From: an uncultured Prevotellaceae bacterium
Lineage (GTDB): Bacteria > Bacteroidota > Bacteroidia > Bacteroidales > Bacteroidaceae
Direction of reading: 5' to 3'
Assembly: GCA_947307015.1 (NCBI GenBank)
Contig: CAMZHV010000027.1
Location: 1 to 36,017, forward strand
DNA length: 36,017 nt
Shown: in pieces, positions 7,001 through 15,017 of the stretch
Numbering within the stretch: the stretch's first letter is position 1
How the letters are laid out: every line of letters starts with the position of its first letter
The notes under the pieces: model-generated
Told to the model about the DNA's origin: nothing
What the model saw: the letters and a program-made list of their open reading frames with translations, nothing else
Database searches by the model: none
Position numbers and translations under genes: made by a program

Positions 7001-8589
7001 CCAGCTACGCTTATGGTAGGTGTGGGAAGTGTCACGCCTTCACCTCCAACACTTTCAGTCAGACTGGACGTAGCGCAAGAACCGCCTTCCGCATTAAAGG
7101 TTACAGTATATTTAGGAATCTCCTCAAAGTTGATTTGGACAGTACAGTCTGTCGAAGCCACTACTGTAAATGTGTTATCTCCGTTATTGGTGACAGAAGC
7201 AGTACCTCCAATTAAGGTAAAACCGCCATCACCCGCTATTACGCGATAACCAGTGGCAGGTGTGGCTGTGATGGTTATACCAGAAACATTGACGGTTCCA
7301 TAGCTGTTGTCATTTCTTGTTGCTGTAATGTTATAGCTGGGGGCTCGTGTACCTTTAAGAACGATATCGTCAAGACGAACATTTTCCGAAGTCGTGGCCG
7401 TAAAGATGATAGTTAAAGAAGCCATGCTAGACGTTACTCCTTGGAAGGTCACTGTATGTGTTCCTTCTGTATTGAATGATGAAGTTCCCTTCATACTAAC
7501 ACCAGTAGTCGTTGAAGAAATTGCCAACGCTTTAGCATTGGTCTTATACGTCATTGTTAAGTCACCAGTGTAACCATAATTTAGGGGAATCGTTGCAGAG
7601 AATGTACCATTATTCTTCGCTACCATCATTTCTGGACTATTTCCACCAGCATATGCATTACTTGCAACGTAAGAACCACTTGAAAGTGTATAACCATAAG
7701 TTGATTTTCTTGTATTATAACCTTCTTCGGAGAAATCCTCGCTCCAAATAGTTTCTATGTTTGGGTCTTCATTGGTAACTGTCATTTCGTATGTGTCAGA
7801 GCTTGACGAAAATTCGTCTTCCACACCATCATAGGTTGCCGTGAAAATAACAGTACCGGCACCTACGAGGGTAACAACACCTGTTGAGGCATTAATTGTT
7901 GCTACATCATCGTTGTCGCCGCTCCAAGTCACAGAAGCTTCAGGAACTGCAGAAGCGGGAGAACCATATGTAACTGAGGCACTCAGAGAACCGGCTGCTG
8001 TACCCTCAAACACGTTAGTGTTTGTGATGCCGGATGCATTAATAGTTGTCGTAGTTTCCTCACCAGAAGAGACTGTTGTGTAAGAATAACTGATATTATA
8101 AGCCTTAACACCCTTAGAAATTCCAGTAACAGTTACAGTAAGAACTTTTCCAGTTCCAGTTGTTGAGTTAGAAACAGTAACATCGCTACCCTCGTTCAAA
8201 GAGCCTGTTCCTACTGTCGTGTCGCCGACTTTAAGGGTTACAGTTCCTGCGGTTTCGCCAAAACCGCCAAACTTTGCACTAAATGATTTTATTATGACAT
8301 CGGTTGCTGCTATCGTCGCGGTAAATGTAATACTTGATGCTGGTTTTTTTGCAGATCCGATCTGAGCGTAGGATTGATTAGGTGTAAATGAAGTTGTACC
8401 AGCTGTTGTGACAGTCCAAGTCTTACCTTGACTGTCACTGCCTGTTACAGAAGCAGCATTCACGTTGGTATACCCGTTAGAACTACCAAAAATTATGGTG
8501 CCTACCGTATCATCACCCCACATCGTGCCACTCCCTGCTACTAGGGCGCATAGCAGGAGCAATGTTCTGAGTAAAAATTTTTGTTTCAT
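4042..8589 (-). CDS. Large secreted multidomain Ig-like / InlB-repeat surface protein with C-terminal sorting-like tail
   Basis: A 1515-aa protein with a signal peptide (residues 1 to about 25, LLLLCALVAGSG). Visible parts in order: a beta-sandwich-like N-terminal domain (about 30-172); a bacterial Ig-like (Big_2-type) domain (about 182-273); a jelly-roll-like segment (about 280-413); an InlB/Flg_new-type repeat, YTVTFNAEGGS...WEFVGWAES (about 493-572); a second Big_2-like domain (about 735-818); an OB-like segment with YAYIQDASGAVYAS (about 824-1008); another Ig-like domain; a second InlB-type repeat, YTVTFNINGT...YVFRGWS (about 1110-1181); and a Prevotella-type C-terminal module. The last residues, YNLAGQRLNKPQKG...NGKKVLVK, resemble type IX secretion sorting tails. 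No catalytic domain is visible. Role is probably adhesion or binding at the surface; substrate unknown. Confidence 0.85.
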   Translation of the reverse strand: MKQKFLLRTLLLLCALVAGSGTMWGDDTVGTIIFGSSNGYTNVNAASVTGSDSQGKTWTVTTAGTTSFTPNQSYAQIGSAKKPASSITFTATIAATDVIIKSFSAKFGGFGETAGTVTLKVGDTTVGTGSLNEGSDVTVSNSTTGTGKVLTVTVTGISKGVKAYNISYSYTTVSSGEETTTTINASGITNTNVFEGTAAGSLSASVTYGSPASAVPEASVTWSGDNDDVATINASTGVVTLVGAGTVIFTATYDGVEDEFSSSSDTYEMTVTNEDPNIETIWSEDFSEEGYNTRKSTYGYTLSSGSYVASNAYAGGNSPEMMVAKNNGTFSATIPLNYGYTGDLTMTYKTNAKALAISSTTTGVSMKGTSSFNTEGTHTVTFQGVTSSMASLTIIFTATTSENVRLDDIVLKGTRAPSYNITATRNDNSYGTVNVSGITITATPATGYRVIAGDGGFTLIGGTASVTNNGDNTFTVVASTDCTVQINFEEIPKYTVTFNAEGGSCATSSLTESVGGEGVTLPTPTISVAGWEFVGWAESKVSNTTTMPTLFAAGATFYPSNNTTTLHAVYTLAETTSTFVRVTSASQIEFAKKIVIVKNSDNYVLNHNLTTNVAAPSETLGEITAPANTIFTLSGNNTAGFVLTGANGTLSQTTLATSGSDQNVDWSGNNNHWTVVSNAYASELFSLCNATNVALEYWSGWKTEYTTSYTNRSYTAMKLYIPKTAYDSNPSAIINPTVAFTKAGNKSLYVKDESSYTNAATVNVSKTVTYSSSDATVATVSDAGVVTALKSGSATITATVAAEVGVSTEASASYVVTVKDAKTIAGLKAITSSSSTVSFTADLTDAIVTYVNGDYAYIQDASGAVYASCGSSLTAGKKINGAVSGSIKAANQIDEITAIDLSEATVTDSDIPAATVITAVTLAANKADYEGKLVRITDATITASLTSGSASGGKISDDNKTTEINLYAPKSNIEALKDAEGTFNGYISLFNGNTLRFNIYEQSQISLTKNAPTAQTLTFANDAVELDEGTDDFNDFAGQTVSGARGTVTYALTGDAIGTVNENSGAFTLNGTYGTATITATAAAAEVTEAGVTTPYTATSESYTVTVYPRYTVTFNINGTADARQTIHGTLIEIPSPAAVGDYVFRGWSTTTVAAADDEPSMTEVTNAPTANATYYAVYALAAIGDPVEHTSTLTVARSSAPTSPYVSDGSSWTWSNLTFTTTNNGACINKNNGSVTFTLPSGGKAKSLTITKTGNSWATAASVVLKDASSNTVNTFTGSSLSFTFTAGTYDQSTSYTLTNTTGSNAWVDHITFVYTVDGINYSNYCTSLPEVEVTIPSSKFLSFCYGRALDFSDTDVKAYKAAVSDDKVTLTKVDVVPANEGVILYCENPDTYTINVTDKTVSDVTGNEMVGVLRRTQVYWTSDDKYNYILQSGVFNMANGGYLKGNRAYLHTTYDVSSSDVRTFTIVFDDDETGINAIKDEQVNGAIYNLAGQRLNKPQKGINIINGKKVLVK

Positions 8590-8593
8590 TGTT

Positions 8594-8856
8594 TGATAAT
8601 GTTGTTAAGAATTTAATGATGTATGTAAATGTTGTATATTAAAGAAGTCCTGCGAACCGGTCGCAATTTGCGACTACCTCCTAATGCTCAGACGTTTTAA
8701 GCGAACCGGTCACAATTTGTGACCACTTCCTGAAACTCAGTCGTTTTCAGCGTGAAGATGAGGTCATGTATGGTCGTAATGTCATTCATTTAACATTCGT
8801 CCGCTAGGGGTATGATAATGTTGTTAAGAATTTAATGTTGTATGTAAATGTTGTAT
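8594..8856. repeat. 44-bp direct repeat of the gene leader (8594-8637 and 8813-8856)
   Basis: The segment just upstream of the 1515-aa gene (tgataatgttgttaagaa... to gttgtat) recurs 219 bp further upstream with one difference (atgatg versus atgttg). It may be a duplicated promoter/leader segment. No TAnnTTTG-type promoter was found for the gene. Confidence 0.7.
8652..8749. repeat. Two 49-bp tandem copies, each with an operator-like dyad
   Basis: Both copies start gcgaaccggtc. The dyads are gtcgca-att-tgcgac (8660-8674) and ggtcaca-att-tgtgacc (8708-8724). The substitution in the left arm (g to a) is matched in the right arm (c to t), so the dyad is kept. They lie 70-135 bp upstream of the 1515-aa gene's start codon. 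Confidence 0.6.
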
Positions 8857-9109
8857 GTAAAGTCGAATATATATTGTAAATGGATAGTGGATAATTGGGA
8901 CGCCTTGCGGCGTTATGGTTGTCCTGTGCACACGAATGGATTGGATTCAGACCTTAAATCCCACTTAAATCTGACAGAAATCTCTTTTACGCTTTGCGCA
9001 CCTCATCGGTGGCGCAAAGGTTACGGTCGAATACGACCTACACTTGAGTGTCCTGTTGTCTTTCCGCCTCGCCTTCTGCGCGTAGGCTCGATGGAGCCGT
9101 AGCATCTTT

Positions 9110-10145
9110 GATCCGCCGATTGGCGGTCAAAGCGTGCGAAGCACCAAAGATTTAAGTTTGGATTTACGTTAGATTTATGTTCCATAAAATCATCTCCGAA
9201 AGTAATTTAGTGTCAAGTTTAATGTTGAAGTATCGGATTTATGATAGTATTCTCATGGTTTCAACGCAGAGGCGCGAAGGACGCGAAGACTCTGCATAGA
9301 TTGAGGGAGCAAAGCATATCCTTTAGTTGGGTCTCTTGAGGTAGCAGAGGCGACAAAATGCATTTCATGCAGGCTTTTGTCTTTGCAGAGTACGCAAAGG
9401 CCTATGGCTGTAATTGACATTCTCACTTCAGAGAAAATCTTTGCGAGCTTTGCCTACATCGAAACCCGCGAAGCGTTTCGATGGGCTCCGCGTTCGCGTC
9501 AGTCGCCAACAGCAATGCATAAAACTCAAGACTTCCCCTTCTTAGCGTCTTTGCGTTAGAGCCTCACTTACGACTTTGCAAATGAAACATGATCCAACGA
9601 TTGGCGGTCAAAGGGTGCGAAGCACCAGAGATTTAAGTATAGATTTACGTTAGATTTATGTTCCATAAAATCATCTCCGAAAGTAATTTAGTGTCAAGTT
9701 TAATGTTGAAGTATCGGATTTATGATAGTATTCTCATGGTTTCAACGCAGAGGCGCGAAGGACGCGAAGACTCTGCATAGATTGAGGGAGCAAAGCATAT
9801 CCTTTAGTTGGGTCTCTTGAGGTAGCAGAGGCGACAAAATGCATTTCATGCAGGCTTTTGTCTTTGCAGAGTACGCAAAGGCCTATGGCTGTAATTGACA
9901 TTCTCACTTCAGAGAAAATCTTTGCGAGCTTTGCCTACATCGAAACCCGCGAAGCGTTTCGATGGGCTCCGCGTTCGCGTCAGTCGCCAACAGCAATGCA
10001 TAAAACTCAAGACTTCCCCTTCTTAGCGTCTTTGCGTTAGAGCCTCACTTACGACTTTGCAAATGAAACATGATCCAACGATTGGCGGTCAAAGGGTGCG
10101 AAGCACCAAAGATTTATGTATAGATTTACGTTAGATTTACGTTCC
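9110..10145. repeat. 481-bp tandem duplication plus a partial third copy
   Basis: Units start at 9110, 9591 and 10072 with gatccnncgattggcggtc. Copies one and two look identical for about 410 bp internally; the few differences lie in the first 60 bp. The third copy stops after about 74 bp (gatttacgttcca). Each full copy contains a hairpin (atcgaaac...gtttcgat, 9458-9482 in copy one). The 60-residue ORFs repeated in the two copies look like chance reading frames. 8857-9109 has small hairpins (for example ctttgcgc...gcgcaaag) but no gene. Confidence 0.85.
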
Positions 10146-10366
10146 AAAGAACAAGTTCTTCGTAGTGCACAGTGTGTCAAAGAGCGCACGATTGAGCGGT
10201 TATGATGGCGTTTATGGCCTTTTGACCGCAAATCGGGCGCGAAAATACAGCTTTTCTTTATAATATGCAAATATTTTGCCGTGACTTGTTCTTTTGCGTG
10301 AAAATTGTTGCCTTTGGCCAATTGTAGGTGACTAAACTTTGGTTGTCGAAAAAAACAATAAAAACA

Positions 10367-10493
10367 CCTCTGCTGATGTCTGAGTCTTTCAGACTTACGT
10401 GCTGCTGTTGTGGCGATGCGCCTACAAGCAAGCTTGCGCGCACGCCCTGTCATCATCACTCATTTCGTCCCGAAACACAGACATCAGCAGAGG
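10367..10493. repeat. Inverted repeat with 16-nt perfect arms
   Basis: cctctgctgatgtctg (10367-10382) and cagacatcagcagagg (10478-10493) flank 95 bp and are bordered outside by A-rich DNA (aaaaacaataaaaaca; aaaaacataaaaaaca). It lies downstream of the GH2 gene on the minus strand. It could be a small MITE or a long terminator-like structure. The surrounding 10146-10366 and 10494-10630 hold no gene. Confidence 0.6.
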
Positions 10494-10630
10494 CAAAAAC
10501 ATAAAAAACATGTCCTCTGGAGCTTGTCCTCTTGAACTTGATTTGGGAAACTTATTCCACGTAACTGCCTCTGATTTAATTTAAAAATGATGATTGTAGG
10601 ACAATTTTTTATGTTTTTTTCTTTATCAAA

Positions 10631-13231
10631 TTATTGCGTTTCGATGGTGAGCGCTGTGCTTTGCAAGAGCGGGGAGGAGAAGCGGATGGTGGCTTGCGAG
10701 GTGGAGGGTGTGTCAGCATTGGACGGCCAGGGGGCGTTTTGCCAGCTACTGGGCTGGCGCGCTTCGCTGCGTGCGATGAAGGCGACGAGGCGTCCGCCGA
10801 GGACACGGCAGCGGTTGTCGGTCTTGTCGCTGATGTCGCGGGCGTCGCCGTTCTCGAGACCGAGCAGACGTGCCGGGCCTTGTGTCATGCAGGTGATCTC
10901 GTTGTCGGCCAGCGGCACGAGACGGCCTTCTTCATCAACGACTTCAACCGTGACTTGAATGACATCGTCGGCAGCGGCGAGGATGCTCTTGTCCGCCGTA
11001 GCGCGCAGGGCGAAGGGGCGACCGCAGGTGACGACGGAGGCTGTGGCGCCGTTGGTGGCTTCGCAGCGCAGCGTGCCGGGCCTGTAGGTGATGTCCCAAT
11101 AGAGGACGCTGGTGGCTTCGTCGCGTGTCGGTTCGCCGCCAATGGCTTCATCGTTCAGGAAGAGGCGCGCGCTGGGAGCGTTCGTGTAACAAACGACACG
11201 GACGCGCTGACCTTCGTCGTAGTTCCATAGTGCTGGAGCGTAGGTGGAGATGAACTGACGGTTGTCGCGACCACGGCGACCGTTGCCTCGGTTCATCATT
11301 GCGTAAGTGCCTATATAACAGACAGGATGCTCAGCCCATAGCGAGGCGCGATAGTGGCCATTTGGCTTGATGTTTCCTGCCAGGTCGAGCAGTCCTGCTG
11401 TCGAGCCGCGTGCCGGCCACGGTCCGCTCTCGCCCAGGTAGTCGATGCCCGTCCATAGGAACTGCCCGAAGATGTGCTCATTGTCGCGCACGGCGAGCCA
11501 CGCGGGTAGGTCGTGACGGTTCTCGGAACCATAGATGACGCGCTTGGGGTAGCGCTGATGATCCTCAGTGTAGCGACTTTCGGTGTAGTTATAGCCCACC
11601 ACATCCACAGCTTCAGGATAGGCGGTCTGGTTGCTCATGACAACACCTGCGAGGGCACCCGTGACGGCGCGCGAGTCATCATTGTCGCGGACAATCTTAG
11701 CCAGGCGTTGTGCGATAAGGCCAATACGTTCTGCATTAGGCTGTTCGGGCTTGTAGCCGCCGTAGGCAGGCTGTGTGAAGTCAACGCCATTGCCGTCGAG
11801 AACGGGATGCGAATAGGGATCGTTGGGATAGTCTACCTCATTGCCGATGCTCCAGAGGAAGATGCTGGGGTGGCAGCGGTCGCGGCGCACCATATCGGCC
11901 ACATCGCGGTCAATCCACTCCTCGAAATAGTCATACGTGCCCTCGAAGCCGGGCTTGCCTTGGTTCCAGCCCTTGAGCCACTTGCGTTTGGGGAACTCCC
12001 ATTCGTCGCTGGCCTCGTCCATGACAAGCAGTCCGAGCGAGTCGCAGAGGCTGTAGAGGGCAGGGGCATGAGGATTATGGCTCATGCGTATAGCGTTGAC
12101 ACCGAGTGCTTTGAGATTCAACAGTCGTTTACGCCAGACGGCAGGCGGCACGGCTGTACCGAGTGTGCCTGCATCGTCGTGAATGCATACGCCCTTGACC
12201 TTCATCCACTGACCGTTCAGGGCAAAGCCGTGATCAGGCGAGAAGGTGAAGGTGCGCAGACCCATTGGCACTTCGGAGCGATCAATCTCGCGGCCGTTCT
12301 CGTATAGGCGCGCGCGAATCTTATAAAGGTAGGGAGAGGAGAGGGTCCAGAGGTGGGGGGAGGGGAGAGAAAGGGAGAAGGGGACTCTCCCCCCGCCCTC
12401 AGCCTCTCCCCCGCCCCCTCTCCCGTGGGAGAGGGGAGCCTTAGGGAGGGGGCGATTACTTTTGCTACTGGCAACAATCTTTCCTTCTGAATCCAAGATC
12501 TCAATGCTATAGGTATATGCTCCCTCCCTAAGGCTCCCCTCTTCCACAGGAGAGGGGGCGGGGGAGAGGCTGGGGGCGGGGGAGAGGGTGAGGCCTATTT
12601 CAACCACCGCCTTCTTTTCCGTTAAGCTCTTCACTTTCCACGTCGTGCCCCAGAGGGCGAAGTGGACGGGGGCGGCGGAGATGAGGTAGACGGGACGATA
12701 GATGCCGGAGCCTGTGTACCAGCGCGAGTCGTTCTGCCGCGAGTGATCGACGCGCACGGCTAAGACGTTATCTTCGCCAGCACGGAGGTGGGGTGTGAGT
12801 TCGTAGAGGAAGGAGGCGAAGCCGCTGGGGCGGTAGCCGAGGCGCTGGCCGTTGATGTAAACGGTGGAACGGTTGTACACGCCTTCGAAATAGATGTACA
12901 GGCGGCGACCATCGGCCAGCTCGTCGGCGCTGACATTCAGGTGGCGACGGTACCAGGCTATGCCTCCGGGCAGGTAGCCTTGGCACGAGCCGCAGTCGGG
13001 GGACATGGGTTGACGCACACTCCAATCGTGAGGAATGCTGACGCGCTGCCAGCGACTGTCGTCGAAGGTGGGTGTGATGGCTGCAGAGTCATCAGCGAGC
13101 TGGAAGCGCCAGCCGTCATTGAGGGGGCGGGCATCGCCGAAACCTGTGGGGGAGGGGATAGGTGTTTGGGCTGCGGCGGTGACGCAGCTTACGGAGAAGA
13201 GGAGGGCGGCAAAAAGGCGAAAGTGTTTCAT
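10631..13231 (-). CDS. Secreted glycoside hydrolase family 2 enzyme (beta-galactosidase-like)
   Basis: An 866-aa GH2 enzyme with a signal peptide (about 1-21, ending VTAAAQ). Order: sugar-binding jelly roll (about 35-185, with DGWRFQL and the PHDW motif), Ig-like domain (about 186-325), TIM barrel (about 326-640), and C-terminal Ig-like domains (DUF4982-like, about 660 onward). The acid/base Glu is E465 in SIGNEVDY and the nucleophile is probably E570 in VIYGSEN; RMSHNPHAP and MDEASDEWE are further GH2 signatures. Substrate is probably a beta-galactoside, but beta-glucuronidase or mannosidase activity cannot be excluded. The Ig-like domain contains two low-complexity insertions (about 215-238 and 257-290) encoded by GC-rich palindromic repeats. 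It is the last gene of the minus-strand run, separated from trxB by a 9-bp degenerate repeat. Confidence 0.92.
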   Translation of the reverse strand: MKHFRLFAALLFSVSCVTAAAQTPIPSPTGFGDARPLNDGWRFQLADDSAAITPTFDDSRWQRVSIPHDWSVRQPMSPDCGSCQGYLPGGIAWYRRHLNVSADELADGRRLYIYFEGVYNRSTVYINGQRLGYRPSGFASFLYELTPHLRAGEDNVLAVRVDHSRQNDSRWYTGSGIYRPVYLISAAPVHFALWGTTWKVKSLTEKKAVVEIGLTLSPAPSLSPAPSPVEEGSLREGAYTYSIEILDSEGKIVASSKSNRPLPKAPLSHGRGGGGEAEGGGRVPFSLSLPSPHLWTLSSPYLYKIRARLYENGREIDRSEVPMGLRTFTFSPDHGFALNGQWMKVKGVCIHDDAGTLGTAVPPAVWRKRLLNLKALGVNAIRMSHNPHAPALYSLCDSLGLLVMDEASDEWEFPKRKWLKGWNQGKPGFEGTYDYFEEWIDRDVADMVRRDRCHPSIFLWSIGNEVDYPNDPYSHPVLDGNGVDFTQPAYGGYKPEQPNAERIGLIAQRLAKIVRDNDDSRAVTGALAGVVMSNQTAYPEAVDVVGYNYTESRYTEDHQRYPKRVIYGSENRHDLPAWLAVRDNEHIFGQFLWTGIDYLGESGPWPARGSTAGLLDLAGNIKPNGHYRASLWAEHPVCYIGTYAMMNRGNGRRGRDNRQFISTYAPALWNYDEGQRVRVVCYTNAPSARLFLNDEAIGGEPTRDEATSVLYWDITYRPGTLRCEATNGATASVVTCGRPFALRATADKSILAAADDVIQVTVEVVDEEGRLVPLADNEITCMTQGPARLLGLENGDARDISDKTDNRCRVLGGRLVAFIARSEARQPSSWQNAPWPSNADTPSTSQATIRFSSPLLQSTALTIETQ
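12380..12462. repeat. GC-rich palindromic repeat inside the GH2 coding sequence (left copy)
   Basis: It contains actctccccccgccct, also present at the start of unit B (774-), and ttagggagggggcgattac (12441-12459), identical to window bases 3-21. A palindrome cccctctcccgtgggagagg sits between. It encodes the Gly/Pro/Ser-rich stretch around residues 257-284 of the glycosidase without breaking the frame. Confidence 0.8.
12517..12595. repeat. GC-rich palindromic repeat inside the GH2 coding sequence (right copy)
   Basis: ctccctccctaaggctcccc followed by a palindrome (cccctcttccacaggagagg) and g-rich repeats (gggggcgggggagagg). It encodes residues of about 213-238 (SPAPSLSPAPSPVEEG). Together with 12380-12462 it brackets 54 bp that encode ordinary beta-strand sequence (YSIEILDSEGK). 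Confidence 0.75.
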
Positions 13232-13257
13232 TGTGTGCGGGGGATTTGTGTTTGCGA

Positions 13258-13370
13258 TTGGGGGGATAGAAGCTATAGAGTCTATAGAGGCAATAGATGC
13301 AATAGAATCAATAGAAGCTATAGAGTCTATAGATAGATACGATAGAGACTATAGCTTCTATAAAAGCTAC
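13258..13370. repeat. Degenerate 9-bp tandem repeat (atagannct)
   Basis: About ten units of the form ataga(a/g)(g/t)ct run between the GH2 start and the trxB stop codon. The pair atagaagctatagagtct occurs twice. The final units turn into the complement (agcttctat), so the block can also fold. It overlaps the last codon of trxB. Confidence 0.7.
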
Positions 13371-14299
13371 AGCGCTGCGAGGTAGCGCTCAGCTTCGATG
13401 GCGGCTTTGGCTCCTGAGCCTGCGGCGACAACACCTTGGCGGTAGTGTGGGTCGGCCACATCACCTGCGGCGAAGACACCGGGGATGCCAGTGCGGGGTG
13501 AGTCGCCTTCGGTGAGGATATAGCCTGTCTCGTCAGTCTTCACCCATGGAAGGAAAATGTCGCTGTTGGGTTTGTGGCCGATGGCGAGGAAAAAGCCGTC
13601 GATGGGCAGGTCGTAGCGACGTTCGTCGGCTTCGCCCTTGCGGAAAACGACATGGGCGCCTTCAACGCCGTTGTCGCCGTAGAGGCCGACGGTGTTGTGC
13701 TCAAAGAGCACCTCAATCTTCGGGTTGTTCAACACACGTTCCTGCATAATCTGGGTGGCACGAAGATAGGGCTTGCGTACGATGAGGTAGACTTTTGAGG
13801 CAAGTCCTGCGAGGTAGGACGCTTCTTCGCAGGCCGTATCACCGCCGCCGACGACTGCCACTGTTTTCTTGCGGTAGAAAAAGCCGTCGCAGGTGGCACA
13901 GGCAGAGACACCCTGGCCACGATAGGTCTCTTCGTCAGCGAGGCCGAGGTATTTGGCAGAGGCACCCGTGCAGATGATGAGGCTATCACAAGTCACTTCG
14001 CTTTCATCGTCGAACCAGACGTGGTAGGGCGCTGCGGAGAGGTCTGTTTTGACAGCCGATGCGGAGCGTATTTCGCAGCCGAAGCGCTCGGCCTGGCTGC
14101 GCATGTTGTCCATGAGCTCGTTGGCATCTATGCCTTCGGGGAAGCCGGGGAAGTTCTCCACTTCGGTGGTCGTGGTGAGTTGGCCACCGGGCTGGAGGCC
14201 TTCGTAGAGAATGGGTGTGAGGCCGGAACGACCTGCATAGATGGCAGCCGTGTAGCCTGCAGGGCCGCTACCGAGGATAAGCAGTTTGATATGCTCCAT
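13367..14299 (-). CDS. trxB: Thioredoxin reductase
   Basis: An NADPH-dependent FAD enzyme that reduces thioredoxin in the cytoplasm. At 310 aa it is standard length. Features: FAD-binding GSGPAGYTAAIYAG near the N-terminus (10-23), redox pair C134-A-T-C137 in SACATCDGF, NADPH-binding GGGDTACEEA (151-160), and the C-terminal FAD motif GVFAAGDV (274-281). ATG at 14299 is the natural start (MEHIKLLILGSGPAG). It follows a lolA-like gene by 82 nt; the gap carries two copies of gacaatttacaatt and no recognisable promoter. Confidence 0.97.
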   Translation of the reverse strand: MEHIKLLILGSGPAGYTAAIYAGRSGLTPILYEGLQPGGQLTTTTEVENFPGFPEGIDANELMDNMRSQAERFGCEIRSASAVKTDLSAAPYHVWFDDESEVTCDSLIICTGASAKYLGLADEETYRGQGVSACATCDGFFYRKKTVAVVGGGDTACEEASYLAGLASKVYLIVRKPYLRATQIMQERVLNNPKIEVLFEHNTVGLYGDNGVEGAHVVFRKGEADERRYDLPIDGFFLAIGHKPNSDIFLPWVKTDETGYILTEGDSPRTGIPGVFAAGDVADPHYRQGVVAAGSGAKAAIEAERYLAAL

Positions 14300-14381
14300 G
14301 ATTTAATTGGACAAATAGACGATTTGACAATTTACAATTAGACAATCCTTCGTATTGGACAATTTACAATTTTACGATTAA

Positions 14382-15017
14382 CTATCTCAAATCGATGATT
14401 TCCACATCAGGATAGTCTTTGGCGGGGAAAATAAATGTAGAGGGGGGGAGGGAGAGACCGTTTTGGAAGGAGAGTACGGCGAGGCGCATCCAGTTGCCGT
14501 CCTTCTTGGCGCGGAAACATAGTGGGTCGTACGTCGCTTTGTCCACATCGACGACGATGTCCGTGAACGCAGCCTTCTTGTTTTTGGCTTTGAGGTACAC
14601 GACATACGTGGCTTTTCCGCGCAATGTAGACTCAGCGAGCGTGAAGCGATAGCCTTTCTTGTAGATGCTTACGAGCGTCGCGGGGTTGATGGCGGCCTGT
14701 TCCTCCTCGGTGGGTACTGTCACGTTGACTTCATCGCTGCCTGTCATCATGGTCCATTCTGTGATGCCGTTATACCATGATGTCATCTCGTCGGTGGTCA
14801 TCTTGAACTTGCTCCCGCTGAGGAACAATGTGCCCTTGGATTCGCCTTGTGGTGTGGAACCATTGAACTGAGTGGCTTTGAACTGTGCCTTGACATCACC
14901 GGATTGCGTCATACGAGCCGCTGTGCGGTCGAGTACGGTGCGCGCACTCTGTGCCGTAGCCGTGGTGACTGTAACAGCACAGAGGCAGAGGGTCATAAGA
15001 AGATGACGTATGTTCAT
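14382..15017 (-). CDS. LolA-like periplasmic outer-membrane lipoprotein carrier
   Basis: A 211-aa exported protein with a signal peptide (about 1-22, CAVTVTTATAQ) followed by a LolA/LppX-type half-barrel. Family-like segments are FKATQFN...GESKGTLFLSGSKFKM, TEWTMMTGSDEVNV and the late strand block TYVVYLKAKNKKAAF. LolA carries lipoproteins from the inner to the outer membrane. The start codon overlaps the stop codon of the upstream pentad-repeat gene by 4 nt, so translation is probably coupled. A second, quite different LolA-like protein is encoded at 33350-34027 in the lipid cluster; this one is the better candidate for the housekeeping carrier. Confidence 0.85.
   Translation of the reverse strand: MNIRHLLMTLCLCAVTVTTATAQSARTVLDRTAARMTQSGDVKAQFKATQFNGSTPQGESKGTLFLSGSKFKMTTDEMTSWYNGITEWTMMTGSDEVNVTVPTEEEQAAINPATLVSIYKKGYRFTLAESTLRGKATYVVYLKAKNKKAAFTDIVVDVDKATYDPLCFRAKKDGNWMRLAVLSFQNGLSLPPSTFIFPAKDYPDVEIIDLR

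Noticed and set aside
8848..9102. 84-codon plus-strand frame in the region upstream of the surface protein
   Set aside because: It runs through small hairpins, has no recognisable features and no promoter.
9377..10040. Two identical 60-codon frames
   Set aside because: They are copies produced by the 481-bp tandem duplication and have no protein-like features.
11513..12307. 264-codon plus-strand frame opposite the GH2 gene
   Set aside because: It lies entirely antisense to clear GH2 catalytic motifs and its product resembles no family; GC-rich antisense frames stay open by chance.
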